From the NCBI GenBank assembly GCA_963664625.1, contig OY761541.1, positions 1,302,001 to 1,366,000 on the forward strand: a stretch of 64,000 bases of DNA, read 5' to 3'. The notes beneath the pieces are model-generated. The model was not told the DNA's origin and did not search any database. It was given only the letters and a program-made list of their open reading frames with translations. Source of the DNA: CBDCFV01 sp963664625. Its GTDB lineage: Bacteria; Chloroflexota; Dehalococcoidia; Lucifugimonadales; UBA3495. Below are positions 1 to 8,145 of this stretch, piece after piece. The stretch's first letter is position 1. Every line of letters starts with the position of its first letter. Position numbers and translations under genes: made by a program.

Positions 1-962
1 ATGGTGCAGTCCACGCAACCGAAGCCGTCCTGTTCCCGTTTGCCCGTGATCGACCCGGCGGCGGTCAGCACGTCTCCCGGGTAGTCCATCCCCCGGTGCT
101 GCACGTAGAACCGCTTGAACCAGCCCTCGTCGCCGGCGAAGTCGGTCAGCAGTTGCCCCAAGTACTGGTTCTTGAGGGAGCCGTTGACCACCACGTTGGC
201 CAACCCTTGCCGCAGTTGGGCGAAGGGCAGGTCCCAGTGGATGCGGGCGTAGTTGCCGTTGGCGGCGGCCCAGCGCACCAAGTGGGTGGTGGTCAGCGGG
301 CCTTTGACCACGGGTTCCAGCGAGTCTCCCACCGACACGTCCTCGTAGTGGAGTTGCGCCCGGTCCGAGGGAGTGGGCCGGGGGATGTCGCCTCCCGGTC
401 CGGGCGGTGATATCTGCACTGTGTCCAACTGGTCGCGGACGTTGGCCGCCTCTTGCGGTTCGCCGCCCGCGGGCAGGGCGCGGTGGATGCTCACCCGGTT
501 CGCCAAGCTGATTACTTCGTCATCCTGGTTCGTCTGGGTCTCCAACCGCACCACAAACACCAGGGTGCCGGAACGGCCCTGCTTCTGAAAAATATCCAGG
601 ATTTTGAACCGCCGGGTGATCCAGTCGCCCGTATAGGCCGGACGGAGGAACTGCCAGTCGCTGCCGCCGTTGAGGCCGTAGCTGCTGAAGGGCAGGGGCA
701 CCTCAAAATGAGACTCCTGCCCCGCGCCGAAGTAGCCGATGGTCGGGGCGATGTCCTTCCAGGTCGCCAAGGGAGGGCAAAGCAACCCGCCGAACCTGCT
801 TCGACCGGCATATTCGGCATCGGTGTACAAGCGGTTGGGGTCCTGGATGGCATCGGCCACGTCCCACGCCATCTCGTCGCTTATGGGGAACCGGTTCCGT
901 TCCGGCTCCGTTTCCTGGCCGATCAGGGCCAGCACTTCATCCGTAATCAGGTTTTCGGGCAT
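1..962 (-). CDS. Two-domain hot-dog dehydratase (FAS1-like N-terminal plus MaoC-like), 3' end cut by window edge
   Basis: Reading the minus strand from ATG at 962 gives an open frame of 320 codons that runs off the left edge without a stop. A GGAG sits about 8 nt before the ATG. The N-terminal half (residues ~5-150; it includes GRSRFGGLLCPPLATW) looks like the FAS1-like dehydratase domain. The second half, from about residue 205 (LHYEDVSVGDSL), looks like a MaoC hot-dog domain with NYARIHWD at the usual active-site His position. Such double hot-dog proteins hydrate or dehydrate acyl-CoA-type substrates in the cytoplasm; the substrate cannot be told here. The aspartate usually found in the MaoC hydratase motif appears as Asn/Arg in this stretch, so activity is uncertain. 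Confidence 0.8.
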   Translation of the reverse strand, partial: MPENLITDEVLALIGQETEPERNRFPISDEMAWDVADAIQDPNRLYTDAEYAGRSRFGGLLCPPLATWKDIAPTIGYFGAGQESHFEVPLPFSSYGLNGGSDWQFLRPAYTGDWITRRFKILDIFQKQGRSGTLVFVVRLETQTNQDDEVISLANRVSIHRALPAGGEPQEAANVRDQLDTVQISPPGPGGDIPRPTPSDRAQLHYEDVSVGDSLEPVVKGPLTTTHLVRWAAANGNYARIHWDLPFAQLRQGLANVVVNGSLKNQYLGQLLTDFAGDEGWFKRFYVQHRGMDYPGDVLTAAGSITGKREQDGFGCVDCT

Positions 963-1030
963 GGTCCATCTCCGGGATTGGACGGTAGGTTAAGGTTGGC
1001 TGCGTGTACGAAGTTTAGCACAGACCAACC

Positions 1031-1055
1031 CGTCATTCCCGCGAAGGCGGGAATC
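1031..1055. repeat. Family A palindromic repeat (REP-like)
   Basis: The core ATTCCCGCGAAGGCGGGAAT is a near-perfect inverted repeat. It lies between the 3' end of the symporter gene and the start of the dehydratase gene. About a dozen copies occur across the window. Confidence 0.85.
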
Positions 1056-1071
1056 TATTGCCCACCTGCAA

Positions 1072-2679
1072 TCAGTACGACGCTTCCTTCCAATCGGGGC
1101 CATTCACATGGTCAAAAAGCTCCACCACTTCCCGGTCAGGGGAGCGGGTCAGCAGCGCCACCCCCACAGCGAAAATTGTCGCCGCCACAAACCCCGGAAC
1201 GGCGGGATTCACCTGCCACACGCCAACCTCTGCAAATAGCCTCACCGTTTCCTGAAATCCCAACAGGTCGGTCACGGTTTCCGCTTCCTTATAGCCCAAC
1301 CCCATCAGCCACCACCAAGTGGAAACTACGGTCCCGGATACCACGCCCGCCAAGGCACCCCACAGGTTGAAGCGGCGCCAGTAGAGGGCCAGGATCAGCG
1401 CCGGCCCGAAGGCCGCTCCCATACCGCCCCAAGCCAGGGACACCAGCGCAAAAACCGAGTCCGGGGATATGATGGAAATGAGGGCGGCTACCAGCCCCAC
1501 GGCCACCAGCATCACCCGGCCCATCCAGACACGGTACTGGGTCTGCATCGAGTAAGTCACTTTCCGGATGAAGGGAACATCGTCGGTCGCAATAGCCGAG
1601 GCCAGCAGCAACTGCGAATCGGCAGTGCTCATCACCGCCGCGATCACCGCCGTCAGCAACAGACCGGCAACCACCGGATGGAAGAACACCTTGGCGACCA
1701 CCAAGTACAACCTCTCGGCGTCCGGCAACACTTCGCCCCGGTCCAGCAGCGCCGGCGCCGCCACCAGGCCCATCAACAGGGCGAACCCGAAGATGAAAAT
1801 AACCCACAGGGTGCTGATGTCGCGGCTTGACCTGATGTTCTCCTCCCGGTCCACCGCCATGAACCGGGACAGCACCCGCTGCGCCCCGAAAGAACCCAAC
1901 GCCCAACCGATGGAAGAAAGAAAGAACAGCACGCCCAAGCCCTGGTTGTCGACCCCGGTCAAGGGGTTCCAGAAACCGGGGGAGGTGGCTCCCATACCCT
2001 GAAAGGGATTGCTGACAGTGAAAAGAAGCGTGACGGGTATAACAATGAAACCGGCCAGCATGATCAACGCTTGGAACACATCGGTCCGGGACACGGCCAG
2101 AAAGCCGCCGATAAAGGTGTAGGACACCACCGCCACCAAGCTGATCAGCACCCCCAAATCATGGCCCGAACCGGCGTGGTCAAAACCGAACACCTCCTCC
2201 AGCAGCTTCGCTCCCGCAATCAGCCCGGAACAAACATAAAGGGTTATGAAATAAAGACTGATGAAGGAGGACAATGACCGCAGGATGCCGGTCGTGTCTC
2301 CAAAGCGTTTCTCGAAAAACTCCGGTAGAGTCAACGAGTTGTCAGTGGCAATGGTATAGCGGCGCAATCTGCGCGCCAGTACTGTCCAGGAAACCCACAT
2401 GCCGATGATGAGGGCCACCACCGTCCACAGATGCATCATCCCCGCCGCGAAGGCCAGAGCCGGAAAGACCAGCATGGTCCAACCGCTGGTGGTGGATGAC
2501 CCGGAACTGAGAGCGGAAGTAATGACGCCCATCTTCCGTCCGCCGAGCACATAATCGGACATATCGTCCATCTGCCGTCCCCGGAAAACAGCAATGCCGA
2601 TCAGGACCACGAAATAGGCGATAAAGACGCACAGAATCCATACCCAAGCATTTCCATCAACGAATATATTCAAGTCCAC
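1072..2679 (-). CDS. Sodium:solute symporter, SSS family (PutP-like)
   Basis: This 535-residue inner-membrane protein has about 13 hydrophobic segments. It resembles the sodium/proline symporter branch of the SSS family. The stretch AAVMSTADSQLLLASA matches the segment that carries the sodium-site Ser-Thr pair in PutP, and GALAGVVSGTVVSTWWW matches a late helix. I place the start at GTG 2679: GGAGAGG lies 6 nt upstream, and the protein then begins MDLNIFVDGNAWVWILC just before the first helix. An ATG at 2742 would add 21 residues with no ribosome site. It stands alone on the minus strand, flanked by family A repeats. Proline is the best-known substrate of close families, but substrate choice is not visible in the sequence. 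Confidence 0.88.
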   Translation of the reverse strand: MDLNIFVDGNAWVWILCVFIAYFVVLIGIAVFRGRQMDDMSDYVLGGRKMGVITSALSSGSSTTSGWTMLVFPALAFAAGMMHLWTVVALIIGMWVSWTVLARRLRRYTIATDNSLTLPEFFEKRFGDTTGILRSLSSFISLYFITLYVCSGLIAGAKLLEEVFGFDHAGSGHDLGVLISLVAVVSYTFIGGFLAVSRTDVFQALIMLAGFIVIPVTLLFTVSNPFQGMGATSPGFWNPLTGVDNQGLGVLFFLSSIGWALGSFGAQRVLSRFMAVDREENIRSSRDISTLWVIFIFGFALLMGLVAAPALLDRGEVLPDAERLYLVVAKVFFHPVVAGLLLTAVIAAVMSTADSQLLLASAIATDDVPFIRKVTYSMQTQYRVWMGRVMLVAVGLVAALISIISPDSVFALVSLAWGGMGAAFGPALILALYWRRFNLWGALAGVVSGTVVSTWWWLMGLGYKEAETVTDLLGFQETVRLFAEVGVWQVNPAVPGFVAATIFAVGVALLTRSPDREVVELFDHVNGPDWKEASY

Positions 2680-2748
2680 TGGCAACCTCTCCAAGCGTAG
2701 TACTACAGGGCCGTGAGTGAATATCCAAACTTCCGGCACCACATTTCT

Positions 2749-2835
2749 GGATTCCCGCCGCCCAAACCGTCATTCCCGCCGCTCAAACTATCATTCCCGC
2801 TCCCAAACCGTCATTCCCGCGTAGGCGGGAATCCA
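2749..2835. repeat. Family A repeat cluster: three half-units followed by one full palindrome
   Basis: ATTCCCGC half-units separated by CAAAC-type spacers recur at ~2751, 2771 and 2792, and end in a complete palindrome ATTCCCGCGTAGGCGGGAAT at 2812-2831. The tandem half-units suggest stepwise slippage or partial copying of the repeat. It sits between two minus-strand genes. Confidence 0.8.
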
Positions 2836-2845
2836 TCGTCTTCGG

Positions 2846-4039
2846 TCAACGACCGGCGTATGCCAGACACAATCGGTACAACTCCTCCACCTGGGCCAGA
2901 ACCACCGGCATGTCGTGCCGTTGCATACTGGCCAACCCATGCTCGCCCATCGACTCCCACCGGTCCCGGTGTTCCAGCATAACCAGCATCTTCCGGGCCA
3001 GGTCCTCCACCGTGGGCTCGAACAGAAACCCGTTGACGCCCTCTTCCAATAGCTCCGGCAAAGCGAATAAGTTGGCCACCAGGATGGGCAGTCCGCTGGC
3101 AATTGCCTCCATCACCGCCAAGCCCTGCAACTCCGCCGCCCCGGCGCCTATGTACACATCGCCGACATTGTACAAAAGCGGCAGGTCTTCATCGGGTACG
3201 TATCCGGTAAACACCAGTGTCCCGTCGAGGTCAAGACGCTTGGCAAGCTCCCGGAACTCCCTCTCGTCTTTCCCCCTGCCCACCAGTACGGTCTGCGCCT
3301 CGGCCGACTCCGACGCCCTGGCCGTTGCCTTGATGATCAGGTCTACCTTCTTGTCCTTCTCCAGCCGTCCCACCGACAGGAAGGTCGGCACGTCCCGGCG
3401 TATGCCGTATTTCCGGTAAATAAACTCCGGCGCCGAAGCCTTGGAATGCCGCCGCAGGTCGATCCCGTTGGAAACCACCTCCGCCGGGGCGGTCAAACCC
3501 ACGCGCCGCAGCATCTTCAAACACGAGTGAGACGGCGCGAAAACACAGTCCAGCCGGTTGTAAACCCTCATCCAGTGCTTCCACGTCACCGCCGATATGA
3601 CCGCCGATCCAGCGAGCCTCAGGGGTCTGGGAATATAGTCGAACAGGTTCTCCGGCATGAAGTGGTTGGTGCCCACGACAGGTATGCCTCGTTTCCGCGC
3701 CTGTCTCAAGCACCCCTTGCCAACGACGAAGTGGTTTTGCAGGTGGACAATGTCGGGCCGGGCCCGGTCGAAAATGCGGTCCAGTTTGGCGTTAATATTG
3801 GCCCACGACGTTATCCGGAACTCCGGATGGAGCGGCTTGGCGGGAAAGGACTTGATGCGATGCACCGTTACCCCGGTACTGGACGGATCGTTTTGCTCCT
3901 CGTCCCGGTAGGTCATGCTGGGAGCAACCACCGTGACGGAATGTCCCCTTCCCGCCATACCTTGTACGAACCTGCTGGCCGCCACCGCTGCCCCGTTCAA
4001 CTGCGGCGGATAAGTATCGGCTCCCACCAGCACCTTCAC
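2846..4039 (-). CDS. Glycosyltransferase family 4 (GT-B fold)
   Basis: This 397-residue cytoplasmic enzyme probably transfers a sugar from an NDP-sugar to a lipid or glycan acceptor. The N-terminal half has the acceptor-side glycine-rich loop (TYPPQLNGAAVAASRF). The C-terminal half has the donor-site block SVGRLEKDKKVDLIIKA and the E-x7-E signature in AELQGLAVMEAIASG at about residue 300. Length and motif order fit GT4 enzymes such as the mannosyl- and diacylglycerol glucosyltransferases. The start is GTG at 4039, with AAGGAGG 8 nt upstream. Family A repeats lie on both sides. The acceptor is unknown. Confidence 0.9.
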   Translation of the reverse strand: MKVLVGADTYPPQLNGAAVAASRFVQGMAGRGHSVTVVAPSMTYRDEEQNDPSSTGVTVHRIKSFPAKPLHPEFRITSWANINAKLDRIFDRARPDIVHLQNHFVVGKGCLRQARKRGIPVVGTNHFMPENLFDYIPRPLRLAGSAVISAVTWKHWMRVYNRLDCVFAPSHSCLKMLRRVGLTAPAEVVSNGIDLRRHSKASAPEFIYRKYGIRRDVPTFLSVGRLEKDKKVDLIIKATARASESAEAQTVLVGRGKDEREFRELAKRLDLDGTLVFTGYVPDEDLPLLYNVGDVYIGAGAAELQGLAVMEAIASGLPILVANLFALPELLEEGVNGFLFEPTVEDLARKMLVMLEHRDRWESMGEHGLASMQRHDMPVVLAQVEELYRLCLAYAGR

Positions 4040-4072
4040 TGTTCCCGCCTCCTTCCGTCGGACAGGTCCAAC

Positions 4073-4142
4073 CCGTCATTCCCGCTGTTCAGCCCGTCAT
4101 TCCCGCACTCTAACCGTCATTCCCGCGAAGGCGGGAATCCAT
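4073..4142. repeat. Family A repeat cluster: two half-units and one full palindrome
   Basis: CCCGTCATTCCCGC half-units at 4073 and 4093 precede a full palindrome ATTCCCGCGAAGGCGGGAAT at about 4119-4138. The arrangement mirrors the cluster at 2749-2835. It separates the glycosyltransferase from the DedA-like gene. Confidence 0.8.
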
Positions 4143-4184
4143 AAACTCGGAGAGTCTAGCAACCATAGGCTTTGAAATAGTTCC

Positions 4185-4817
4185 TCATCGTGGCGCCTGG
4201 CTCTCCTCGTCAGCGTATTGCCGTATCCTTCGGGTGAACCGTTGCGCGATCCGGTTGTAAATATAAGTCGCCGCCAGGAAAAGCACGAAGAACCCGGCCA
4301 GCCATAAAGCCCCGTACCCGAACGAGCGTTGCAGGAACCCATAACCTTGACCGGAATAGTATCCCAAGGCCGTGAAGAACGCCGAGGTCAGCGCGACGAT
4401 CGCCATGTCCCACCAGATGAAGCGCTTGACCGAGACGCCCAACGCCCCCATCACCGCCAACCCCGGAGGGCTTATGAAAGGAATGGTCTTGATGAACAGC
4501 AGCCACTTTCCCATGTGAGTGGTAATGAGTTCCGCGGCCCGCTCACGGCGTTCGACGGCAATTCCGACGCGGGTCCCGAATTTGTCCAACACCCATTGCC
4601 CGCACCAGTGGCCAATGTAGTAGTACAGCACGTCCGGAAGGAAGTTGGCGAAAAAGGAAAGTATGAATACGATGAATACGTTGAAGTGGCCCAACGCCGC
4701 GCCAAGGGCGCCAATGGCGGTAACCGCCGGTCCCTCTATCAGCATAACCAGGAACATCACCAAGTAGCCGTTCCTGATTAGCCATTCAAGAATTTCCGAT
4801 TCCGCAAAAAAGGTCAA
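4185..4817 (-). CDS. DedA/VTT-family membrane protein
   Basis: This 210-residue integral membrane protein has 4-5 hydrophobic segments. The stretch FLPDVLYYYIGHWCGQWV and the later TIPFISPPGLAVMGALG match the paired re-entrant regions of DedA (VTT-domain) proteins. These proteins flip lipids such as polyprenyl phosphate or phosphatidylethanolamine and affect membrane homeostasis. The start is TTG at 4817; the only upstream aid is a weak GAGGG. The C-terminus is basic and polar (RRIRQYADEESQ). It lies downstream of, and on the opposite strand to, the VOC gene. Confidence 0.85.
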   Translation of the reverse strand: MTFFAESEILEWLIRNGYLVMFLVMLIEGPAVTAIGALGAALGHFNVFIVFILSFFANFLPDVLYYYIGHWCGQWVLDKFGTRVGIAVERRERAAELITTHMGKWLLFIKTIPFISPPGLAVMGALGVSVKRFIWWDMAIVALTSAFFTALGYYSGQGYGFLQRSFGYGALWLAGFFVLFLAATYIYNRIAQRFTRRIRQYADEESQAPR

Positions 4818-4906
4818 GCAGGTCGCCCTCGTAGGAAGGAAGGGTTGGCGCAGGTATTGTACCCTACCCGTAACACATTCTGGCTACCTCAGCGAGGAGG
4901 GACCCC

Positions 4907-5332
4907 ATGAGCCTCAACACCTACCTGACCTTCAACGACAACTGCCGCCAAGTCTTCGAATTCTACCGCTCCGTCTTCGGCGGCGAATTTGACACCATCG
5001 TCACCTTTCGGGAAGGCCCGCCCGACATGAACGTGGCCGAAGCCGAGCAGGACCGCATCATGCACGTCTCCCTGCCCATAGGCTCCAGCGTTCTGATGGG
5101 CAGCGACAGTTGCTCCGCCTTCGGCCCACCGCCCGTCGCCGGCAACAACTTCTCCATTTCCTTCTCTGCCGACAGCAGGGACGACGCCGACGACAAGTTC
5201 GCCAAGCTCTCCCAAGACGGCCAAGTCACCATGCCCCTGCAGGACATGTTCTGGGGCTCCTACTTCGGCTCCCTCACCGACCGCTTCGGCATAAACTGGC
5301 AGGTAAGCCACACCCCGCCGCAAGGGTTATGA
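4907..5332 (+). CDS. VOC-superfamily protein of the PhnB/YjdN type
   Basis: This 141-residue cytoplasmic protein has the compact PhnB-like fold of the vicinal oxygen chelate superfamily. It opens with YLTFNDNCRQVFEFYRSVFGG and closes with WGSYFGSLTDRFGINWQVS, both diagnostic for this family. The start ATG follows GAGGAGGGACCCC. Family members are often labelled 3-demethylubiquinone methyltransferase, but that label is not supported, and the real function is unknown. Its central part is the source or sister of the degenerate copy at 5883-6016. It is 43 nt upstream of a PaREP1-like gene, which may share its promoter. Confidence 0.85.
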   Translation: MSLNTYLTFNDNCRQVFEFYRSVFGGEFDTIVTFREGPPDMNVAEAEQDRIMHVSLPIGSSVLMGSDSCSAFGPPPVAGNNFSISFSADSRDDADDKFAKLSQDGQVTMPLQDMFWGSYFGSLTDRFGINWQVSHTPPQGL

Positions 5333-5363
5333 TATTCTCCCATCGAACATAGTCCTGAAGGGA
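5329..5363 (+). promoter_or_regulatory. Leader shared by the two PaREP1-like genes (putative -10 and SD)
   Basis: TATGATATTCTC at 5329-5340, then a G-rich SD (AAGGGAG, 5357-5363), precedes the first PaREP1-like gene. The equivalent TATGATACTCTC and AAGGGAG occur 5' of the second copy at ~11775-11812. Conservation outside the coding sequence suggests a duplicated promoter. TATGAT would be the -10, and no convincing -35 was found. Confidence 0.4.
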
Positions 5364-5375
5364 GCCGCATAAAGA

Positions 5376-6023
5376 ATGACAATTTCCAAAGCCGACAGGT
5401 ATACCGAAATAAGCCGGCACCTGATCGAGGAATCCCGGCAACAACTGGACCGGGGAGACCTCATCCAAGCGTCCGAGAAGGCGTGGGGCGCAGCGGCCCA
5501 CGCCATTAAATCATTGGCCCAGACAAGAGGGTGGAATTACACCAGGCACGACCTGCTGGCCGATGTTGTGGACCAGATTTCCGATGAATGGGGCAGGGCC
5601 CACCTCCAGAATTTGTTCCGGTCGGCCAACTACCTGCACAACAACTTCTATGAGCACGCCATGACCCCCACGCAGGTACGAGGCGCCATAAACGACGCAG
5701 CGGCCCTCATCGAGGAACTGCACACCCTGCGCCAGCAGCCGTCACAGCCCTTCGACCCCGAAACACGGGACCAGCAGACCCGCCTCCGAAAGCTGACTCG
5801 CCGCCCGCCCCCCACCGAAGACGACGTAAGCGACCTGCCCCCCGTAAGGCCGGTCCCGCCGCAAGAGGGTGGATTGACCCGCTCTCTCACCATAGGCTCC
5901 AGCGCATTGATAGGCGGCGACCGTTGTTCCCCTTCGGCCCGCCGCCCGTGGCCGGCAACAACTTCTCCGTCTCTTTCTCCGCCGACAGTAGGAACGATGC
6001 CGACGACAAGTTCGCATGTATAA
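5376..6023 (+). CDS. PaREP1/HEPN-like protein with a C-terminus replaced by a duplicated VOC fragment
   Basis: Residues 1-~165 (RYTEISRHLIEESRQQLDRG, then QASEKAWGAAAHAIKSLA) match the PaREP1 pattern, a helical family related to HEPN nucleotide-transferase/RNase partners. The paralogue at 11823-12314 ends at RPVPPA. This copy instead reads on through RPVPPQ into 48 extra residues. Those residues come from a degraded copy of the upstream VOC gene: LTIGSSALIGGDRCS parallels LPIGSSVLMGSDSCS, and then the frame is lost. The tail is therefore accidental and probably not functional. The start is ATG 5376. Molecular function is unknown; archaeal and cyanobacterial relatives often lie in mobile or defence settings. 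Confidence 0.75.
   Translation: MTISKADRYTEISRHLIEESRQQLDRGDLIQASEKAWGAAAHAIKSLAQTRGWNYTRHDLLADVVDQISDEWGRAHLQNLFRSANYLHNNFYEHAMTPTQVRGAINDAAALIEELHTLRQQPSQPFDPETRDQQTRLRKLTRRPPPTEDDVSDLPPVRPVPPQEGGLTRSLTIGSSALIGGDRCSPSARRPWPATTSPSLSPPTVGTMPTTSSHV
5883..6016 (+). pseudogene. Frameshifted fragment of the VOC gene, fused in frame to the PaREP1-like gene
   Basis: About 130 nt align closely with 5072-5203 of the VOC gene, including CCGGCAACAACTTCTCC and the GACGACAAGTTCGC end. One base is missing where the source reads TGCTCCGCCTTCGG and the copy reads TGTTCCCCTTCGG, so the frame shifts. The fragment supplies the last residues and the stop codon of the PaREP1-like protein. Confidence 0.8.
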
Positions 6024-6054
6024 TTCCACTAATTCTTGAACTTGGGAGCCTGTG

Positions 6055-8145
6055 ATGGCAGTCTGGAAAGTACGTGGAGGGGACGACAGCGAAGCCGAAG
6101 ACATAGCACTTGATGAAGGTGTAATCGCCGTCAGGTTCCATGAAATACCGGAGGACTTGCTTGATTCCCAAACTCCCCAGGATATGAAACGGCGGGCCCA
6201 AGCAACCAATCTAACCATCCCCCCAAGCGATATAGACCAACTATGTCACTTTAGGACCAGTATTGAAATAGGCGATTTGGTCATAATGCCCTGTCGGAAA
6301 GGTAGTAACAGTTGGCAAACACTCGCTGTAGGGGAAGTAGTGGGAGAGTACGAATACCACGCAGAATTGCCTACCTACCGACACAGGCGTGAGATCATAT
6401 GGATCAATACAGCAGTTCCCAAAACGTCGATTGACGAGGACCTCCGAGATTTCATAAGTGCGCCGGGCACAATCCGCAAGCCTAGTGACCCTTATGCCGA
6501 ACAACGGTTTCGGCATATTGCCGACTCAGCCCAAAACGAAACGCGATGGGATGATTACGTTAGACGTGCCCGCGAGTATTTTAACGCTGGGCTTTTGGAT
6601 AGCGTAGAAGTCAACTACAAGATTGAGACAGGTCACAAGCTCGCAACGGCGCGGGACGTGGTACTGTTCGGGACCGATGAATGGGGCGGACGAGTAAAGT
6701 GGGCAATCAGTGGCAATCTCATCTTCCCCGTAGAACAAGCAAAGTTTCGTGACTGGATAGATGAATCTCCGGAAGACTCTTTGACCACGCTGCGAGCATT
6801 GTGGACTAACGAATCCTCGTCCGTTGTGAATCGAATCCGAGACTTTTGCAATCTGCTTCCTCGGTCTGCGAGCAGTGGCCGGGGAGTCCGTACGACCGTT
6901 GCCTCCGTTCTGATGATGGGGTTGGACGCCCAACAATATCCGCCGTTCCAAGTAACAGTGTTTGACCAAGCATACCAACGTTTGGGATACGCCCGACCAG
7001 AGCATACGGCCGATGAGGCGACGTTATACCAGCACGCCCTTAATTTCCTTGACCGCTTCATTGATGAGGCGTCGAAACGTGATTTGTTGCTGCGGCATAG
7101 GCTTGACGCACAATCACTTGTCTGGCGAATATATTCCGATTCACGATTAGAACAAGACCAGCTACCTCCATGTGACGATCAGGAGCCTGAACCACCTGAC
7201 CTATCCACCGACCCTTGGTCCCAATCCAACATAGCCACCCTCGCTCAGGAACTCCTGTGGCAATCCAACCACCTACAGGAAATCATCGACGACCTGCAAG
7301 AAAAACACCAGGTCATCTTCTACGGCCCGCCCGGCACCGGCAAGACCTACGTCGCCCGCGAAATCGCCAAGCAGTGCCAACTCAACGGCGGCGACTTCGA
7401 AATCGTCCAGTTTCACCCATCCTACTCCTACGAGGACTTCGTCGAAGGTTACCGGCCCACTCTGACAGACGTAGGCCAACCGGCATTTAAGTTGGTCCAA
7501 GGCCCGCTCCGCCGTATCGCCGACAAGGCTAGGAAAAACAAGGAGGCTACCTTTATCCTGATAATCGACGAACTCAACCGCGGCAACGTCGCCAAGGTGT
7601 TCGGAGAGCTGTATTTCCTGCTGGAATACCGCGACGAGGAAGTACGGCTACAGTACGGTGGAGAAGGTGAGGGGTTCAGCTTGCCCTCCAACCTGTGGTT
7701 CATCTGCACCATGAACACCGCCGACCGCTCCATCGCCCTGATGGACGCCGCCCTGCGTCGCCGCTTCTACTTCGTGCCCTTCTTCCCCAACGAACCCCCT
7801 ATAGAAGGACTGCTACGCCGCTGGTTGGACCGGGAAGATCAGAATACCTTGGCTGCTGACTTGGTTGACGAGGCCAACAAAAAGTTAGACCGAGATATGG
7901 GCATCGGTCCCAGCTACTTCATGCGGCCTGATCAGACGTTGGACGAAAGCCGTGTGAGCCGCATTTGGGATCGGGCAATAATTCCCTATATCGAAGAACA
8001 GTTTTTCGGGGATGCGGATAAACTCGCCGAGTTCCGGTTTGACCGGCTGAAGCGTCAACTGGACGGCTCGGTATTCAGTGGCGACATGTCAAACAGCGAG
8101 ACCGATACGGCGCAGGCCGACGATGCAGACCCTAACGCTACATGA
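6055..8145 (+). CDS. mcrB: McrB-like AAA+ motor of a type IV (modification-dependent) restriction system
   Basis: This 696-residue protein should bind modified DNA and drive translocation with its McrC partner. Residues ~1-125 (WKVRGGDDSEAEDIALDEG, later IGDLVIMPCRKG) look like the EVE/PUA-like module seen at the N-terminus of Mrr- and McrB-type restriction proteins, so they may read the modified base. The middle (~160-360) is a conserved helical region. The AAA+ core has Walker A GPPGTGKT (~residue 424), Walker B LIIDELNRG (~502), the McrB signature MNTADRS (~552) and the ALRRRF arginines (~565). The start is ATG 6055, 6 nt after GGGAG; a GTG lies directly before it. Its stop lies 23 nt inside mcrC. 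Confidence 0.92.
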   Translation: MAVWKVRGGDDSEAEDIALDEGVIAVRFHEIPEDLLDSQTPQDMKRRAQATNLTIPPSDIDQLCHFRTSIEIGDLVIMPCRKGSNSWQTLAVGEVVGEYEYHAELPTYRHRREIIWINTAVPKTSIDEDLRDFISAPGTIRKPSDPYAEQRFRHIADSAQNETRWDDYVRRAREYFNAGLLDSVEVNYKIETGHKLATARDVVLFGTDEWGGRVKWAISGNLIFPVEQAKFRDWIDESPEDSLTTLRALWTNESSSVVNRIRDFCNLLPRSASSGRGVRTTVASVLMMGLDAQQYPPFQVTVFDQAYQRLGYARPEHTADEATLYQHALNFLDRFIDEASKRDLLLRHRLDAQSLVWRIYSDSRLEQDQLPPCDDQEPEPPDLSTDPWSQSNIATLAQELLWQSNHLQEIIDDLQEKHQVIFYGPPGTGKTYVAREIAKQCQLNGGDFEIVQFHPSYSYEDFVEGYRPTLTDVGQPAFKLVQGPLRRIADKARKNKEATFILIIDELNRGNVAKVFGELYFLLEYRDEEVRLQYGGEGEGFSLPSNLWFICTMNTADRSIALMDAALRRRFYFVPFFPNEPPIEGLLRRWLDREDQNTLAADLVDEANKKLDRDMGIGPSYFMRPDQTLDESRVSRIWDRAIIPYIEEQFFGDADKLAEFRFDRLKRQLDGSVFSGDMSNSETDTAQADDADPNAT

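Noticed and set aside
453..1370. A 305-codon plus-strand frame across the dehydratase and symporter genes
   Set aside because: It is antisense to two genes with recognisable domains and crosses a family A repeat.
4907..5332. 3-demethylubiquinone methyltransferase label for the VOC protein
   Set aside because: This is a database carry-over. The fold is a vicinal oxygen chelate domain without a SAM-binding motif.
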